Positions 9,573 to 18,780 of a DNA stretch of 64,000 nucleotides are shown here, in pieces. The stretch's first letter is position 1. Each line of letters begins with the position of its first letter. This DNA is from Lachnospiraceae bacterium. Lineage in GTDB: Bacteria > Bacillota > Clostridia > Lachnospirales > Lachnospiraceae. The notes beneath the pieces were generated by a model that searched no databases, had not been told where the DNA came from, and worked only from the letters and a program-made list of their open reading frames with translations. The DNA lies in the NCBI GenBank assembly GCA_024403455.1, contig JAKSRR010000001.1:1-64000 (forward strand), given 5' to 3'. A program made the position numbers and the translations under genes.

Positions 9573-10658
9573 TTATTTATTCTTATACATATCTTCGTAG
9601 TACTTCTGATAATCACCGCTGGTAACATTCTTCATCCAGTCTTCATGTTCAAAGAACCACGCAATCGTCAGCTTAATACCATCCTTAAAGCAGGTTTCCG
9701 GCTCCCAGCCAATTTCAGCTTTAATCTTATCTGGAGCAATGGCATATCTTCTGTCATGACCCTTTCTATCCTCAACGTAAGTGATTAAATCTTTAGAAAC
9801 CAGTGCTTTTCTAGGATCACCTTCAGGAAGCATCTCCTGTAGCGTCTCTAAAATAATCTCGATAATCTGAATATTCTGTTTTTCATTGTGTCCACCTACA
9901 TTGTAGGTTTCAAACAGTCTACCCTGCTCCTGTACCATATCAATGGCCTTTGCGTGATCCATAACATATAACCAGTCACGAACATTCTTACCATCTCCGT
10001 ATACAGGAAGCTTCTTTCCCTGAAGTGCGTTGTTGATGATTAATGGAATCAGCTTTTCAGGGAACTGATAAGGGCCATAGTTATTAGAACAGTTCGTAAT
10101 ATTTGCAGGGAACTTGTAGGTATCCATATATGCTTTTACAAGCATGTCTGAGGAAGCCTTACTTGCAGAATAGGGGCTGTGAGGCTCATAGGGGCTGGTC
10201 TCATAGAAGAATGCTGTATCATCATCTGGAAGAGAACCATACACCTCATCAGTAGAAACATGCAGGAATTTCTTTCCCGCCTTAAAGGTTCCATCCGCCT
10301 GTTCCCATGCTTCCTTTGCACAGTTCAGCATCACTGCTGTACCAAGAACATTGGTCTGCACAAAAACTTCAGGATTCTTAATGGAGCGGTCCACGTGACT
10401 TTCTGCCGCAAAATGAACCACACGATCAATATCATTCTCTGCAAAAATCTTGCTGATTGCTTCCTTATCACAGATGTCTGCTTTTACAAATGTGTAATTG
10501 GGGAGGTTTTCAATGTCCTTTAAATTTTCCAGATTTCCTGCATAGGTTAGCGCATCCACATTGATAATTCGAATCTCTTCTCCATACTTCTTAAACATAT
10601 AATGGATATAGTTAGATCCAATAAAACCTGCACCACCTGTGACTAAATACGTACGCAT
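9573..10658 (-). CDS. rfbB: dTDP-glucose 4,6-dehydratase
   Basis: 361 aa, short-chain dehydrogenase/epimerase fold. The NAD-binding GGAGFIGSNY is at 8-17, HFAAESHVDRS follows, then the catalytic HVSTDEVYG and YSASKASSD (Tyr/Lys pair). It converts dTDP-glucose to dTDP-4-keto-6-deoxyglucose, the second step to dTDP-rhamnose. The spacing to rfbA is 20 bp and to the GH25 gene 21 bp, consistent with a single transcript. Confidence 0.97.
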   Translation of the reverse strand: MRTYLVTGGAGFIGSNYIHYMFKKYGEEIRIINVDALTYAGNLENLKDIENLPNYTFVKADICDKEAISKIFAENDIDRVVHFAAESHVDRSIKNPEVFVQTNVLGTAVMLNCAKEAWEQADGTFKAGKKFLHVSTDEVYGSLPDDDTAFFYETSPYEPHSPYSASKASSDMLVKAYMDTYKFPANITNCSNNYGPYQFPEKLIPLIINNALQGKKLPVYGDGKNVRDWLYVMDHAKAIDMVQEQGRLFETYNVGGHNEKQNIQIIEIILETLQEMLPEGDPRKALVSKDLITYVEDRKGHDRRYAIAPDKIKAEIGWEPETCFKDGIKLTIAWFFEHEDWMKNVTSGDYQKYYEDMYKNK

Positions 10659-10679
10659 AATAACTCTCCTTTACACTTT

Positions 10680-13340
10680 TTAGTATCCTAAATAACTAAT
10701 GTTATAATCAACTTTTCCGCTAATACCAGGGCAAGTACCATTTGCCGTATACTGCCACATATCAAAACGTCCTGTGAAGTCCGTCTTGGAAGCATACTGC
10801 GCTACCCAAATTCTATAGCCAGACAATTGGGAATAATCCACATTGTCATAGAACCAGAACTTCGAAGCATATACACCCGGCGTGTATCCCGCACTCTTTA
10901 CGGTCTCACAAAACGCCTTGCAGACCGCTGTTCTGGTCGCTTTATCCAACCGATCAGCGCGTCCCCCTGACTGTTCCGTATCAATAAAAATCGGATACGA
11001 TATACCATAGGTATTGGCTAAGGCTATTGCCATGGAGGCTTCCTCAATGGCTTCCAGCTCTGTAACCGCCTGGGTAAAGAAGTATAATCCAACCTTTATT
11101 CCAGCGGCCTTCGCCCCTTGAATATTGGTCACGAACGTCGGATCTGCAATCAATGATCCACCAGTAGATCCTCGATATCCGCAGCGGATAATCGCGAACT
11201 TCACACCAGATGCAGCAACCTTATTCCAGTCAATGGTACCATTCCACTTAGATACATCAATACCGATAATACCATTATTCTCCATCGCTAGAATCCCTTC
11301 GCTATTGAAGTGATAGGTAATTCCACCAATAATCTGATCGCCTGTTACCGGCACACCATCCTTCGTGTAATAATATGTATTGCCATTGATATTCTGCCAT
11401 CCGGTATATTTCACCTTAGCAGAATCCTTGATATAGAATGCAGAACTAGTATAGTAATCTGCATAAACGGCTTCTCGATAGTTTTCACCGTCCTTAACAT
11501 ATACCATTCTACCCTGCTTATCTTTTAGTCTAGATTCTTTATCCTGTGCAGGGTCTTTTACTACCGTGACCTTGTAACTTACTGTTTTCTCATTTCCATT
11601 TTCATCCCGGTAGGAAACTTTAATTTCGGCAGTTCCTGCTTTTTCGGCTTTTACCTTGCCACTTCCATCCACGGAAGCAATTGAAGCATCCGATGATTTA
11701 AATGTAAACTTGGCGGCATCCGTAATCTTGGTTCCATTCTGCAACGTTGCCGTAGGAACAATGGATACACTTTCGCCTTCTTTCAGTTCACCCTCGCTTT
11801 TTTCCAGTGACAGCTCTTTTACATTCTTTTCCGTAATATCTTCTTTGGGCTCTTCTCCCCCTGGCTCGTCGCTATCACCAGGTTCTTCACCATCTCCCGG
11901 TGTATCATCGCCATCCGTTGCAACAATCACCTTCTCCTGTAAAAATGCATAAAATGGCTCTGTTATTTCATTCTTTTCAATCTTTACATAAGCGCTGGAT
12001 TCATCCGTCGTCTGCGTCGATTCTACCCATTCTACAGTATCTGTACTAACCGGCTCCTCTTCAACCACTTGGTTAATTGCCGTATCTTCTACTGCAACAT
12101 TGATTTCGCTCTCTGTTTTGATTTCCTGCGCAACATCAATCTGCACATACTGCGCTTTATCTTTTACATCCACAAATTCCGGCACATCCAGAAAAACATG
12201 GTCACCGATACTTGCGATGGATACAGTATAGGATCCTGCTGCCAAGCCTTTTTTATAAATGATGCCATCCCCATCGTCGTCCGTTAAGGTAAACGTCCCT
12301 GAAGGTCCCTTAATAGTCACGGAAAACTGCGTATCCTTCATAAGCCGCCCTGTAGATACGCTGGTAAACTTAATCTTTAAATCCTGTTCAACGGAGATAA
12401 AAACCACACGCAGTTCCGTATTATCAACTTCCTCAGGAATTACAACAACCGTTTCCTGTTCTTCACTTTCTTCCTTAGCAAGGGCAATCTGTTCTGCCGC
12501 CTCTTCCATAGCTAAAACCCCCTGCATACCGGGGCGGTCCAATGCCAGAATCTGTTCTCCAAGAGCTACAAATTCTTCTCTCTGTTGCTTTATCTTTTTA
12601 TCGTGAGCCACCTTGCTCACTGCAAGAAATGCCAGCGATACAATAAGAAAAGCCAATGCGAACGCCAAAATATGCCATGGCTCTATCTTCCTAAATTTAT
12701 CCAGAATCGTCGTCTTTTGCTGCGCATGCAATTCCTTCTGTTTTTTCTGAATCAGTTTGCCCACATCTGCTTTATCTGGATACTCATCCAAATTAATCAT
12801 AGATGCGGTAATACTACCAGGAGGTAATAACGCAGGATCCCTTGGCTCTTCAACAATTGAATCTTTCGCCGCCTTAGCCTCTCTGGCTTCTAATGGCTGC
12901 ATATTTTCCAGTTCTTCATCAGAAATCAAGGTAAGTTCCGACGTTTCCGTAGATAAAACTGCCGCTGATGCATTTGCAGCCTCTGGTCTTTCTTCTGCAT
13001 CCGTTACCTGCACCGTTTCGTTTTCTTCTAAACTTCCTGGCTGAGATTCTGCAAAGGTCTCTGATTCCGTTTTCACGGAAGCTTCCTCTGTCACAACAGC
13101 TTCTGTAGTCTCGTCAAACTGGGCTTGCACTTCTTCAGACAGAGTATTTTTTTCTTCTACGTTTTCTTCCTGCAAGAAAAGGACAGCGTCTGATAAATCC
13201 GCCGTCACTGCTTCCACAAATTCATCTTCTAAAACTTCATTTGCCACCGGAAGTTTTTTCTCTACCGTTACTTCTGGTACATCAACCTGTGGAATCGTAT
13301 TCGTATTGTCTAAATCAATCAGATTAAATTCTTCTTTCAT
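10680..13340 (-). CDS. Type II membrane GH25 lysozyme with Ig-like and wall-binding repeats
   Basis: 886 aa. Residues 1-220 are a very acidic, low-complexity, probably cytoplasmic region, followed by one transmembrane helix (about 223-242). Outside come a coiled stretch, a prealbumin-like beta domain with a DDDGDG turn, an acidic Gly/Pro/Glu linker (GDGEEPGDSDEPGGEEP), a BIG2 bacterial Ig-like domain (about 515-600), choline-binding-type wall repeats (TGWQNINGNTYYY, HFNSEGIL) and a C-terminal GH25 domain (about 690-886). The catalytic acids are intact: GIDVSKWNG and PIFIDTE. GH25 enzymes are N-acetylmuramidases cutting peptidoglycan. Its position between ugd and rfbB suggests that it opens or remodels the wall where the exported polysaccharide is assembled; that role is inferred. 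Confidence 0.85.
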   Translation of the reverse strand: MKEEFNLIDLDNTNTIPQVDVPEVTVEKKLPVANEVLEDEFVEAVTADLSDAVLFLQEENVEEKNTLSEEVQAQFDETTEAVVTEEASVKTESETFAESQPGSLEENETVQVTDAEERPEAANASAAVLSTETSELTLISDEELENMQPLEAREAKAAKDSIVEEPRDPALLPPGSITASMINLDEYPDKADVGKLIQKKQKELHAQQKTTILDKFRKIEPWHILAFALAFLIVSLAFLAVSKVAHDKKIKQQREEFVALGEQILALDRPGMQGVLAMEEAAEQIALAKEESEEQETVVVIPEEVDNTELRVVFISVEQDLKIKFTSVSTGRLMKDTQFSVTIKGPSGTFTLTDDDGDGIIYKKGLAAGSYTVSIASIGDHVFLDVPEFVDVKDKAQYVQIDVAQEIKTESEINVAVEDTAINQVVEEEPVSTDTVEWVESTQTTDESSAYVKIEKNEITEPFYAFLQEKVIVATDGDDTPGDGEEPGDSDEPGGEEPKEDITEKNVKELSLEKSEGELKEGESVSIVPTATLQNGTKITDAAKFTFKSSDASIASVDGSGKVKAEKAGTAEIKVSYRDENGNEKTVSYKVTVVKDPAQDKESRLKDKQGRMVYVKDGENYREAVYADYYTSSAFYIKDSAKVKYTGWQNINGNTYYYTKDGVPVTGDQIIGGITYHFNSEGILAMENNGIIGIDVSKWNGTIDWNKVAASGVKFAIIRCGYRGSTGGSLIADPTFVTNIQGAKAAGIKVGLYFFTQAVTELEAIEEASMAIALANTYGISYPIFIDTEQSGGRADRLDKATRTAVCKAFCETVKSAGYTPGVYASKFWFYDNVDYSQLSGYRIWVAQYASKTDFTGRFDMWQYTANGTCPGISGKVDYNISYLGY

Positions 13341-13361
13341 TAGATCGACTTTTTCCGCTAC

Positions 13362-14696
13362 TTATTCTGCTTTCTTAACACCAATCTGATAGTAGTCAAA
13401 ACCATACTTCTTAAGATATGTCTTGCTATACTGATTTCGACCATCAAAAATGACAGGAGCTTTCAATCTAGCCTTAATCTCGTCAAAGTCAGGGCTTCTG
13501 AATTCTTTCCATTCCGTAACCAGAATCATTGCATCTGCGCCGGTTAATGCGTCATACTTACTTTCTACATAGGTAACTGCATCATTGCCCTTCAGATAAC
13601 ATACCTTTGCTTCTTCCATTGCCTTAGGGTCATATGCTTTTACCTTCGCGCCTACCTTTGTCAATTCCGTAATAATTGTAATCGCTGCCGCTTCACGCAT
13701 ATCATCCGTATCTGGTTTAAAAGCGAGTCCCCACACACCAAAGGTAAGTCCTGTTAAATCTTCTCCATACTTTGCCTTTATCTTATTTACAAGCACATGC
13801 TTCTGAGCATTATTTACATCCTCTACCGCGTGTAAAAGTTTGGTATCAAAGCCATACTCTGCTGCCGTCTTAATCAGTGCTTTCACATCTTTCGGGAAAC
13901 AGCTTCCGCCATATCCACAACCTGGATAAATAAAGGAATAACCAATACGGCTATCGGATCCAATTCCCTTACGGACTTTATTGACATCTGCACCTACTCG
14001 TTCACAAATATTACTGATTTCATTCATAAAAGAAATCTTGGTCGCCAGCATAGAGTTTGCAGCATACTTCGTCATTTCTGCACTCTTAACATCCATTAGG
14101 ATGAAATTATCTGTATTCAGAACATAATGCTTATATAACTCACGCATCATTTCCGCTGCATCATCACTATCTGCACCAATAACAATACGATCAGGACGCA
14201 TGCAGTCTCCAACCGCTGTACCTTCCTTCAAAAATTCAGGATTGGATATAACATCAAAAGTTAAGTCGCTGTTTCTTGCATCTAACTCTGCCTGAATGGC
14301 GTTTTTCACTTTTTCTGCAGTACCTACAGGAACTGTAGACTTATCAATAACATACATATGGTGCTTCATATTCTGTCCAATACCTTTAGCAACAGCAAGC
14401 ACATACTGCAAATCTGCACTGCCATCTTCTCCCATGGGAGTACCTACTGCGATAAAGCAGATATTTGCATGTTCCAATGCTTCTGCAATCTGGGTAGTAA
14501 ACTGAAGGGTACCATCTTTATGATTCTTAAGAACAATGTCCGTAAGGCCGGGCTCATAAATCGGAATAATACCTTTCTTTAAGTTTTCAATCTTTTCCGT
14601 GTTAGTATCTACACACCACACGGTATTACCATTGCTGGAAAAACATGCTCCTGTTACAAGCCCAACATAACCAGTTCCAATAACTGCTACTTTCAT
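13362..14696 (-). CDS. ugd: UDP-glucose 6-dehydrogenase
   Basis: 444 aa. The Rossmann motif GTGYVGLVTG is at 7-16, the active site GCGYGGSCFPKD carries the catalytic Cys, and GVWGLAFKPDTDDMREA is the family C-terminal signature. It oxidises UDP-glucose twice to UDP-glucuronate, with NAD. It is the first gene of the operon behind the promoter near 14761, so the exported glycan or a modifying side chain may contain a uronic acid or a sugar derived from it. The ribosome binding site is AGGAG with 7-nt spacing. Confidence 0.96.
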   Translation of the reverse strand: MKVAVIGTGYVGLVTGACFSSNGNTVWCVDTNTEKIENLKKGIIPIYEPGLTDIVLKNHKDGTLQFTTQIAEALEHANICFIAVGTPMGEDGSADLQYVLAVAKGIGQNMKHHMYVIDKSTVPVGTAEKVKNAIQAELDARNSDLTFDVISNPEFLKEGTAVGDCMRPDRIVIGADSDDAAEMMRELYKHYVLNTDNFILMDVKSAEMTKYAANSMLATKISFMNEISNICERVGADVNKVRKGIGSDSRIGYSFIYPGCGYGGSCFPKDVKALIKTAAEYGFDTKLLHAVEDVNNAQKHVLVNKIKAKYGEDLTGLTFGVWGLAFKPDTDDMREAAAITIITELTKVGAKVKAYDPKAMEEAKVCYLKGNDAVTYVESKYDALTGADAMILVTEWKEFRSPDFDEIKARLKAPVIFDGRNQYSKTYLKKYGFDYYQIGVKKAE

Positions 14697-14760
14697 AATT
14701 CTTCTCCTACTAATTTATTTCTATTATGGTTAACATAAATCAAAGCCTATAAGCCATATT

Positions 14761-14789
14761 ATTATACCACAAATGCCTATATTCCGAAA
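14761..14789 (-). promoter_or_regulatory. Predicted sigma-A promoter of the ugd-to-C11 operon
   Basis: Reading the minus strand there is a perfect -10 TATAAT (14761-14766) with an extended -10 TG one base upstream, and a weak -35 (TTTCGG) at 17-bp spacing. It lies 65 bp from the ugd start, and no other good promoter is seen between the ten closely packed genes downstream. The predicted transcript is about 14.7 kb. Confidence 0.5.
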
Positions 14790-14822
14790 CTTTTCGCTTT
14801 TTTCGTTTTGCGTTCATGCAAC

Positions 14823-14850
14823 AAAAAAGAGGGGCTTTCGCCCACTCTCT
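14823..14850 (-). terminator. Terminator after the TetR gene
   Basis: GAGTGGGC-GAAA-GCCCCTC hairpin followed by a T6 run on the minus strand, 45 bp past the TetR stop codon. It separates the regulator from the ugd promoter. Confidence 0.88.
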
Positions 14851-14894
14851 ATTCCGCATACCATAATTTCTTTTAAAAGGTTCTCTTTTAGACA

Positions 14895-15503
14895 CTATTT
14901 ATTTGCATAAGCCATCATTTTCAAATCCATTAGCGTGCTGGATACGAACTCCATATACTCTCCAACCTGCATGGACCCTCCTAGGTAAATTTCTCTGATT
15001 TTCTCATCAAATGTTGCATCGATTACTAACTGCAATGTCCTTTCGTTTGTACCGATTCTGAACTTTGTTCGGTCCATGGCGCCTAGTAGTCCTAGCTTCT
15101 TCTCTTCATATTGTGCTAGTCCCGCTGCAATCATCTCCTTAGCTTCCGGCGCATTTTCCAGTTTGATGTTAGCGAGTAGCAGCGGTAGTGATGCATACTT
15201 CTCCGTCATCGCAACTTTGGCTCTCTCGATGCCTTCCCTGATTTCAAAGAAGTCTCTCTCTCCCTGACGCACAGCACCTTCTAGCTCTAATGCTGCATAA
15301 CGAAGCGCATAATTCACAACAAAACTGTATAATCCCTGCTTATTCTCAAAATAATGGAACCACAGTCCCTTACTTACACCGCACTCCTTAACCATCTCAT
15401 CTGTAGAAGCCTGACGATAACCATGCCTTGCAAAAGCAGCCAATGCTCCATTAATCATTAAATCCTGCTTCTCAATCTTTTGTTGGAAAAACTTTTCATT
15501 CAT
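14895..15503 (-). CDS. TetR/AcrR family transcriptional regulator
   Basis: 202 aa. The N-terminal winged part is a classical TetR helix-turn-helix (residues about 16-60: GALAAFARHGYRQASTDEMV, then CGVSKGLWFHYFENKQGLY). The C-terminal helical domain, where the ligand would bind, is not recognisable to a specific subfamily. It is a single-gene transcription unit ended by its own terminator. A palindrome 22 bp ahead of the start codon is a likely autoregulatory operator. The target could be itself only, or the nearby polysaccharide operon; the sequence does not decide this. Confidence 0.88.
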   Translation of the reverse strand: MNEKFFQQKIEKQDLMINGALAAFARHGYRQASTDEMVKECGVSKGLWFHYFENKQGLYSFVVNYALRYAALELEGAVRQGERDFFEIREGIERAKVAMTEKYASLPLLLANIKLENAPEAKEMIAAGLAQYEEKKLGLLGAMDRTKFRIGTNERTLQLVIDATFDEKIREIYLGGSMQVGEYMEFVSSTLMDLKMMAYANK

Positions 15504-15525
15504 AGACAGTAACCCTCTTATTATT

Positions 15526-15538
15526 GACCAATTCGGTC
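15526..15538. promoter_or_regulatory. Palindromic operator candidate for the TetR regulator
   Basis: Perfect inverted repeat GACC-AATTC-GGTC, 22-34 bp upstream of the TetR start codon. The size and GACC/GGTC half-sites are typical of TetR-family operators. Confidence 0.5.
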
Positions 15539-15694
15539 TATAGCATTAGTGTACCATAGCTTTCATAAAAAAACCACCCGGAACTGCTATGGGTCTTACT
15601 GTTTTTCAACACAGACACCCTCAGTCAAGGTGGTCCTATAAATAATCATATTATCTTTGACGATATGCTTTACATCATCGTTTTCATTTACGCA

Positions 15695-16615
15695 TTACGC
15701 AAGTGCGCTCTCAATATCTTCCTTCATATCTAGCACTGCCGCACGAGCTGCATCTGCATAACCCGATTCTCCGTAGGACGCATATTTTTCCTGCTTGTAC
15801 GCTGCAATAATACCACGAGAAGAGTTAACAATCGCACCAAGTCCATCCTTGTTAAAGAAGTGTACGAGATCCTTACCCTTTCCACCCTGTGCACCATAAC
15901 CAGGAACCAGAATATAGCTCTTAGGCATGATGTCACGAAGAATTTTACCCATTTCAGGATAGGTTGCCCCTACAACAGCACCTACATAACTGTAGGAATC
16001 GCCCATGCAGTCTGCCCCCCACTTATCTACCATGGCTCCAACCATTTCATACAAAGGCTTTCCGTCAACCTTCTGGTCCTGGAATTCACCAGAGGAAGGA
16101 TTTGAGGTCTTTACAAGTACAAAAATACCTTTCTTTTCTTCCTTGCAAACATCCACAAAGGGCTTTACACCATCGGTTCCTAAATAGGGATTTACTGTAA
16201 CGAAATCTTCTTCAAAGCCACGGAAGGTCTTTCCTTCGATTTCAACTTTTCCAAGGTGTCCCGTTGCATAGGCTGCAGAAGTAGATCCGATATCGCCACG
16301 CTTTATATCACCAATAACAACAAGATCCTTACTCTTACAATAGTCTACAGTTTCCTTAAAGGCGATTAAGCCTGGAATACCAAACTGCTCATACATAGCA
16401 ATCTGGGGCTTTACAGCAGGTACAAGGTCACATACTGCATCTACAATACCCTTGTTATATTCAACAATCGCTGCTGCCACACCTTCCAAATTGGCACCCT
16501 TTTCTGCATACGCTTTTTTTACAATATGTTCAGGGATGTAGGAAAGCATAGGGTCCAAACCCACAACAATGGGTGCTCCTGTTTTCTGAATCTTGGAAAC
16601 TAATTTATTAATCAT
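15695..16615 (-). CDS. pyrF: Orotidine 5'-phosphate decarboxylase
   Basis: 306 aa, the longer PyrF type. It starts with the substrate-binding IVVGLDPML, and GDIKRGDIGSTSAAYA is the catalytic D-x-K-x-x-D signature; KPQIAMYEQFG and LVPGYGAQGGKG (phosphate-binding loop) follow. It makes UMP from OMP in pyrimidine synthesis. It stands apart from other pyr genes. An extended -10 (TGGTATAAT on the minus strand) lies at 16726-16734, giving a leader of roughly 100 nt with a possible GCCAC/GTGGC stem; no PyrR-type site was recognised. Confidence 0.95.
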   Translation of the reverse strand: MINKLVSKIQKTGAPIVVGLDPMLSYIPEHIVKKAYAEKGANLEGVAAAIVEYNKGIVDAVCDLVPAVKPQIAMYEQFGIPGLIAFKETVDYCKSKDLVVIGDIKRGDIGSTSAAYATGHLGKVEIEGKTFRGFEEDFVTVNPYLGTDGVKPFVDVCKEEKKGIFVLVKTSNPSSGEFQDQKVDGKPLYEMVGAMVDKWGADCMGDSYSYVGAVVGATYPEMGKILRDIMPKSYILVPGYGAQGGKGKDLVHFFNKDGLGAIVNSSRGIIAAYKQEKYASYGESGYADAARAAVLDMKEDIESALA

Positions 16616-16742
16616 CTGGTTCTCTTCTCCTTTTTAATATCGTCAAATATCTTAAATTCGCAACTTTGCCACTTGTCAGCCATCAACCATGTGGCACCCT
16701 GCCTAACGCAACATATGATTACATTATACCAAAAAAATCGTA

Positions 16743-18626
16743 TTATTCCATTCTGGCACTTTCAAAACGGGCACCATTTACCGCACTTTGTGGATCCAAT
16801 TTTATAGTGATGTAAATCATCTCGTTTGCTATCGTAACAACATCATTCCGTCCCCAATCATACACTTTCAATACATACCGAAAACGTACCGTATATCGTT
16901 CTCCGTCGATATCTACAATTTCAAAATCCCCTAATTCATTTGTGTAATCACAAAATCCACCAGTTCCATTTTCCCCCATATAATAATAGTTTTCCCCATT
17001 CTTCATAAAAGAAGGAGCTTCGTCAATGTTTTCACTGCCTGTTTCAAAATAGCGGTAGGCTTTCAAATCACTTTCGCTGATATACTCTGACCATTCCTCC
17101 TCTACTAATTCAAAAGGGAAATAGCAAAACATCGCCTCTCCCATGTTCACCCCAGCCATCGGAAAAGCTTCCCTGCAGTTATTGTTGCCATTAATCCTGT
17201 TTACGACTCCAGCAGGTGTATTATATGTTGCATAATACCGAATCATATTTCCCAGCTTATCATTTAATGCCGCCCAAATCTGAGCCTCCGTAATCCAGGA
17301 AGTATCTGTGTATTCACCAGAGCCTACCGTATTCTCCTGCTGTCTATATTCTTCTAACTGGCCCAACAGGTAAGACAACATGGCATTCCTATCCATCCAC
17401 TCTACATCCACACGATTCCCCTGGAAATGGGTTTCATACTTGCCCCCCACACCATAATCATCCCATCGTTCCTCATAATTCATGTCATAATCAAATTCTT
17501 CCTCGGTAACCTCTACACCATTCACATATACATGACAGCGTTCTTCCAGATGCTCACCGGTTATATAATTGTCATACGAATAATAATTATGCATAGGAAC
17601 AGCGCCACCATAACAAACAAATAATGTCGCCGTATGAACCCACTGCCCATTCATTAGGGAATATGCCTCGCAGTAATCCGACAGACCATGACTTATAAAT
17701 TCAATACTGCCGCCGTCATAAAAAGTAATCAAATCAATAGCTTCTATCAATTGGCCCGAACGGCCTCCGGATACTTCCTGAACAATTGCCTGGATTTGAT
17801 CGTTCTTTACCGTAGATATATCTGTACATCCCTCATAATCATTTGGCTTGTATGCATGAGCGATTTCAGGCACCCCATCCTTGTCAAGATCAACCAGCGC
17901 AAAGTAGTCACTATACTCACTGTATGCATAATTGTATTCTGACGGAATACCTACTACATAGTCATAATATATCTGTATCCAGGCAGGCGCTTCTTCGGTT
18001 TCTTCGTCATCCACTTCTACTACGGTTTCCTCGTCATTCGCAGAATCCGCTCCTTCATTTTCCAAATTCAATTCTTTTTCAGATTCTTCTAGTCTTTTCT
18101 TTTTTTCCTTTATTTCGTTTCGAAGATTCTCCAGGTTTTTATCTCCTGTCTCCTGGATTCCCTGTTCCAGCACTGTAATTGCTTTGGCATAGTAATCCAT
18201 TGCTAAATCAATATCGCCAGCCAGAACAGCCACCTCAGCCATCTCTGCATAAACACTAACAAGCCCTTCGTATGCATCCACATTTTTGGGATCAATTTCA
18301 ATCACTTTCATATAAGAGGCAATAGCCATCTCATACTGCATCTCATCCAAATACTGGTTTGCAATTTTCAATTCTTTTCTTGCTTTTGCTTCTGGACTAG
18401 CATGAGAAATTAAAATAATAGCAAAGGTTATAATCCCCGCTAAAAAAACCACCCCTCCCACAACAAAAGGAAGGTTTCTCCTTTTATTTTTGGTGGGATT
18501 TGATTGTCTATTACTCTCCTCTTGTGGAAAGATCGAATTTACAGCTGCGGTTCCTGTCGATTCCCCGCAGGCAATACAGAATTTTGCATCATCGTCATTT
18601 TGGGCTCCACATTTTATGCAGTACAT
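16743..18626 (-). CDS. Zinc-ribbon, single-pass membrane TPR protein of unknown function
   Basis: 627 aa. A zinc ribbon (CIKCG...CIACG, residues 3-22) is followed by a transmembrane helix (about 50-73), two or three TPR-like repeats (about 80-165: DEMQYEMAIASYMKVIEIDP is typical), a charged coiled segment (about 165-210) and a large extracellular domain of about 400 residues that I do not recognise. The extracellular part contains VDLDKDGVPEIAHAY, like calcium-binding FG-GAP/EF-type loops. It is the third ribbon-helix protein in the window, with the C11 protease and the 995-aa protein, so this fold order seems to be a house style of this genome. It is monocistronic. Confidence 0.7.
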   Translation of the reverse strand: MYCIKCGAQNDDDAKFCIACGESTGTAAVNSIFPQEESNRQSNPTKNKRRNLPFVVGGVVFLAGIITFAIILISHASPEAKARKELKIANQYLDEMQYEMAIASYMKVIEIDPKNVDAYEGLVSVYAEMAEVAVLAGDIDLAMDYYAKAITVLEQGIQETGDKNLENLRNEIKEKKKRLEESEKELNLENEGADSANDEETVVEVDDEETEEAPAWIQIYYDYVVGIPSEYNYAYSEYSDYFALVDLDKDGVPEIAHAYKPNDYEGCTDISTVKNDQIQAIVQEVSGGRSGQLIEAIDLITFYDGGSIEFISHGLSDYCEAYSLMNGQWVHTATLFVCYGGAVPMHNYYSYDNYITGEHLEERCHVYVNGVEVTEEEFDYDMNYEERWDDYGVGGKYETHFQGNRVDVEWMDRNAMLSYLLGQLEEYRQQENTVGSGEYTDTSWITEAQIWAALNDKLGNMIRYYATYNTPAGVVNRINGNNNCREAFPMAGVNMGEAMFCYFPFELVEEEWSEYISESDLKAYRYFETGSENIDEAPSFMKNGENYYYMGENGTGGFCDYTNELGDFEIVDIDGERYTVRFRYVLKVYDWGRNDVVTIANEMIYITIKLDPQSAVNGARFESARME

Positions 18627-18718
18627 CTTTTTATAATCTCCAATTTTAGTAAGTCACTTCGTAACACGTTTCGGAGTACCTAGTTTCCACCATATACCAT
18701 TCTCTCTACAAACATACA

Positions 18719-18746
18719 AATACCCACTACTAATAGTGGGTATTTG
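18719..18746 (-). terminator. Terminator-like hairpin after nrdD
   Basis: Perfect 12-bp stem AAATACCCACTA / TAGTGGGTATTT with loop CTAA, 35 bp past the nrdD stop. There is only a short T-run, so termination may be inefficient. Confidence 0.6.
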
Positions 18747-18780
18747 TATCATGCAGCCTGCTACGAATTATTAAACTTTA

